A DNA stretch of 6,382 nt, from NCBI GenBank assembly GCA_947489175.1, contig CANLED010000127.1, positions 1 to 6,382 of the forward strand, given 5' to 3'. A model generated the notes under the pieces. The model saw only the letters and a program-made list of their open reading frames with translations, was not told the DNA's origin and searched no databases. The position numbers and the translations under genes are program-made. The DNA comes from Chitinophagaceae bacterium (GTDB lineage Bacteria > Bacteroidota > Bacteroidia > Chitinophagales > Chitinophagaceae). Shown in pieces: positions 6,141 through 6,382 of the stretch (position 1 is its first letter; each line of letters opens with the position of its first letter).

Positions 6141-6382
6141 ATGGACAAAAAATTCAATATTGAAGTTTTCATCAAAGCAGGATGGAAAAACTTTCTGACC
6201 TCACTTTTCATATGGTATATCGCCGTTACGGTTTATATCGTACTAGGCCTATCCACTAACGAAATTATTTCAAGTTATGTTTTCTATACCAAATACAGCT
6301 GGCCAAATTTTCTGTTGTGTTATGTGATAATTGTTTGGCTGATTCCGACGTTTTTACACAATAGAAAATACACACAACTTAT
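6141..6382 (+). CDS. Membrane protein N-terminus, likely LytS-type sensor histidine kinase (truncated by window edge)
   Basis: The gene starts at ATG 6141 (MDKKFNIEVFIKAGWKNF) and stays open to the window end, giving 80 complete codons. A first hydrophobic segment spans about 18-38 (LFIWYIAVTVYIVLGL), a polar loop follows, then a second at about 56-70 (FLLCYVIIVWLIPTFL), ending in the basic patch HNRKY. The pattern of an aromatic-rich helix ending in LIPxFL followed by basic residues and Tyr is, from memory, typical of the N-terminal membrane domain of Bacteroidota His_kinase (PF06580, LytS/YehU-like) sensors, normally followed by more helices and a kinase core. Catalytic motifs lie outside the window, so the kinase call is inference; a membrane-anchored LytTR regulator is the main alternative. 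The start has no Shine-Dalgarno, as usual here. It is transcribed divergently from the SusCD operon, fitting a local sensor role. Confidence 0.6.
   Translation, partial: MDKKFNIEVFIKAGWKNFLTSLFIWYIAVTVYIVLGLSTNEIISSYVFYTKYSWPNFLLCYVIIVWLIPTFLHNRKYTQL

Noticed and set aside
1..6382. CRISPR array, tRNA/rRNA, insertion sequence or phage-defence module
   Set aside because: There are no regularly spaced repeats beyond the single pair noted, no cloverleaf-like segment and no transposase or nuclease motif in any frame read.

Overview
The window is a low-GC fragment of a Bacteroidota genome. It most resembles Chitinophagaceae/Sphingobacteriia, judging by the SusC/SusD pair, the style of the signal sequences and the AT-rich translation starts without Shine-Dalgarno motifs. 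Genus cannot be set from the sequence alone. Four protein genes account for most of it; the remaining open frames are antisense or out-of-frame shadows of these genes.

Layout: (1) bases 1-896, minus strand: 3'-truncated gene for a secreted TlpA/ResA-type thioredoxin-fold protein with an N-terminal DUF4369-like region and a WCGPC active site. (2) 897-1073: 177-bp spacer with no convincing terminator or promoter, holding a short open tail that may be a relic or dispersed repeat. (3) 1074-2621, minus: SusD/RagB lipoprotein. (4) 2640-5936, minus: SusC/RagA TonB-dependent transporter, 18 bp upstream of the susD-like gene and surely co-transcribed with it. (5) 5937-6140: 204-bp divergent control region with a pair of 8-bp direct repeats exactly 21 bp apart, an 18-bp perfect inverted repeat and an A7G7 tract. 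(6) 6141-6382, plus: 5' end of a membrane protein whose first 80 residues resemble the N-terminus of Bacteroidota LytS-type sensor histidine kinases.

How the parts fit: the SusC barrel and SusD lid form an outer-membrane uptake complex for a polymer or oligomer. The thioredoxin-like protein would act on the periplasmic side, and is probably expressed with them. The divergent membrane protein is a plausible sensor for the locus; the 21-bp repeat period matches the geometry used by LytTR response regulators, the usual partners of LytS-type kinases. That regulatory link is inference. No glycoside hydrolase, peptidase, sigma/anti-sigma pair, mobile element, CRISPR array or RNA gene is visible, so the substrate cannot be named. 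This looks like an ordinary nutrient-uptake locus of a less-studied SusC subtype rather than a new class of system; the most testable novelty is in the 204-bp divergent region.
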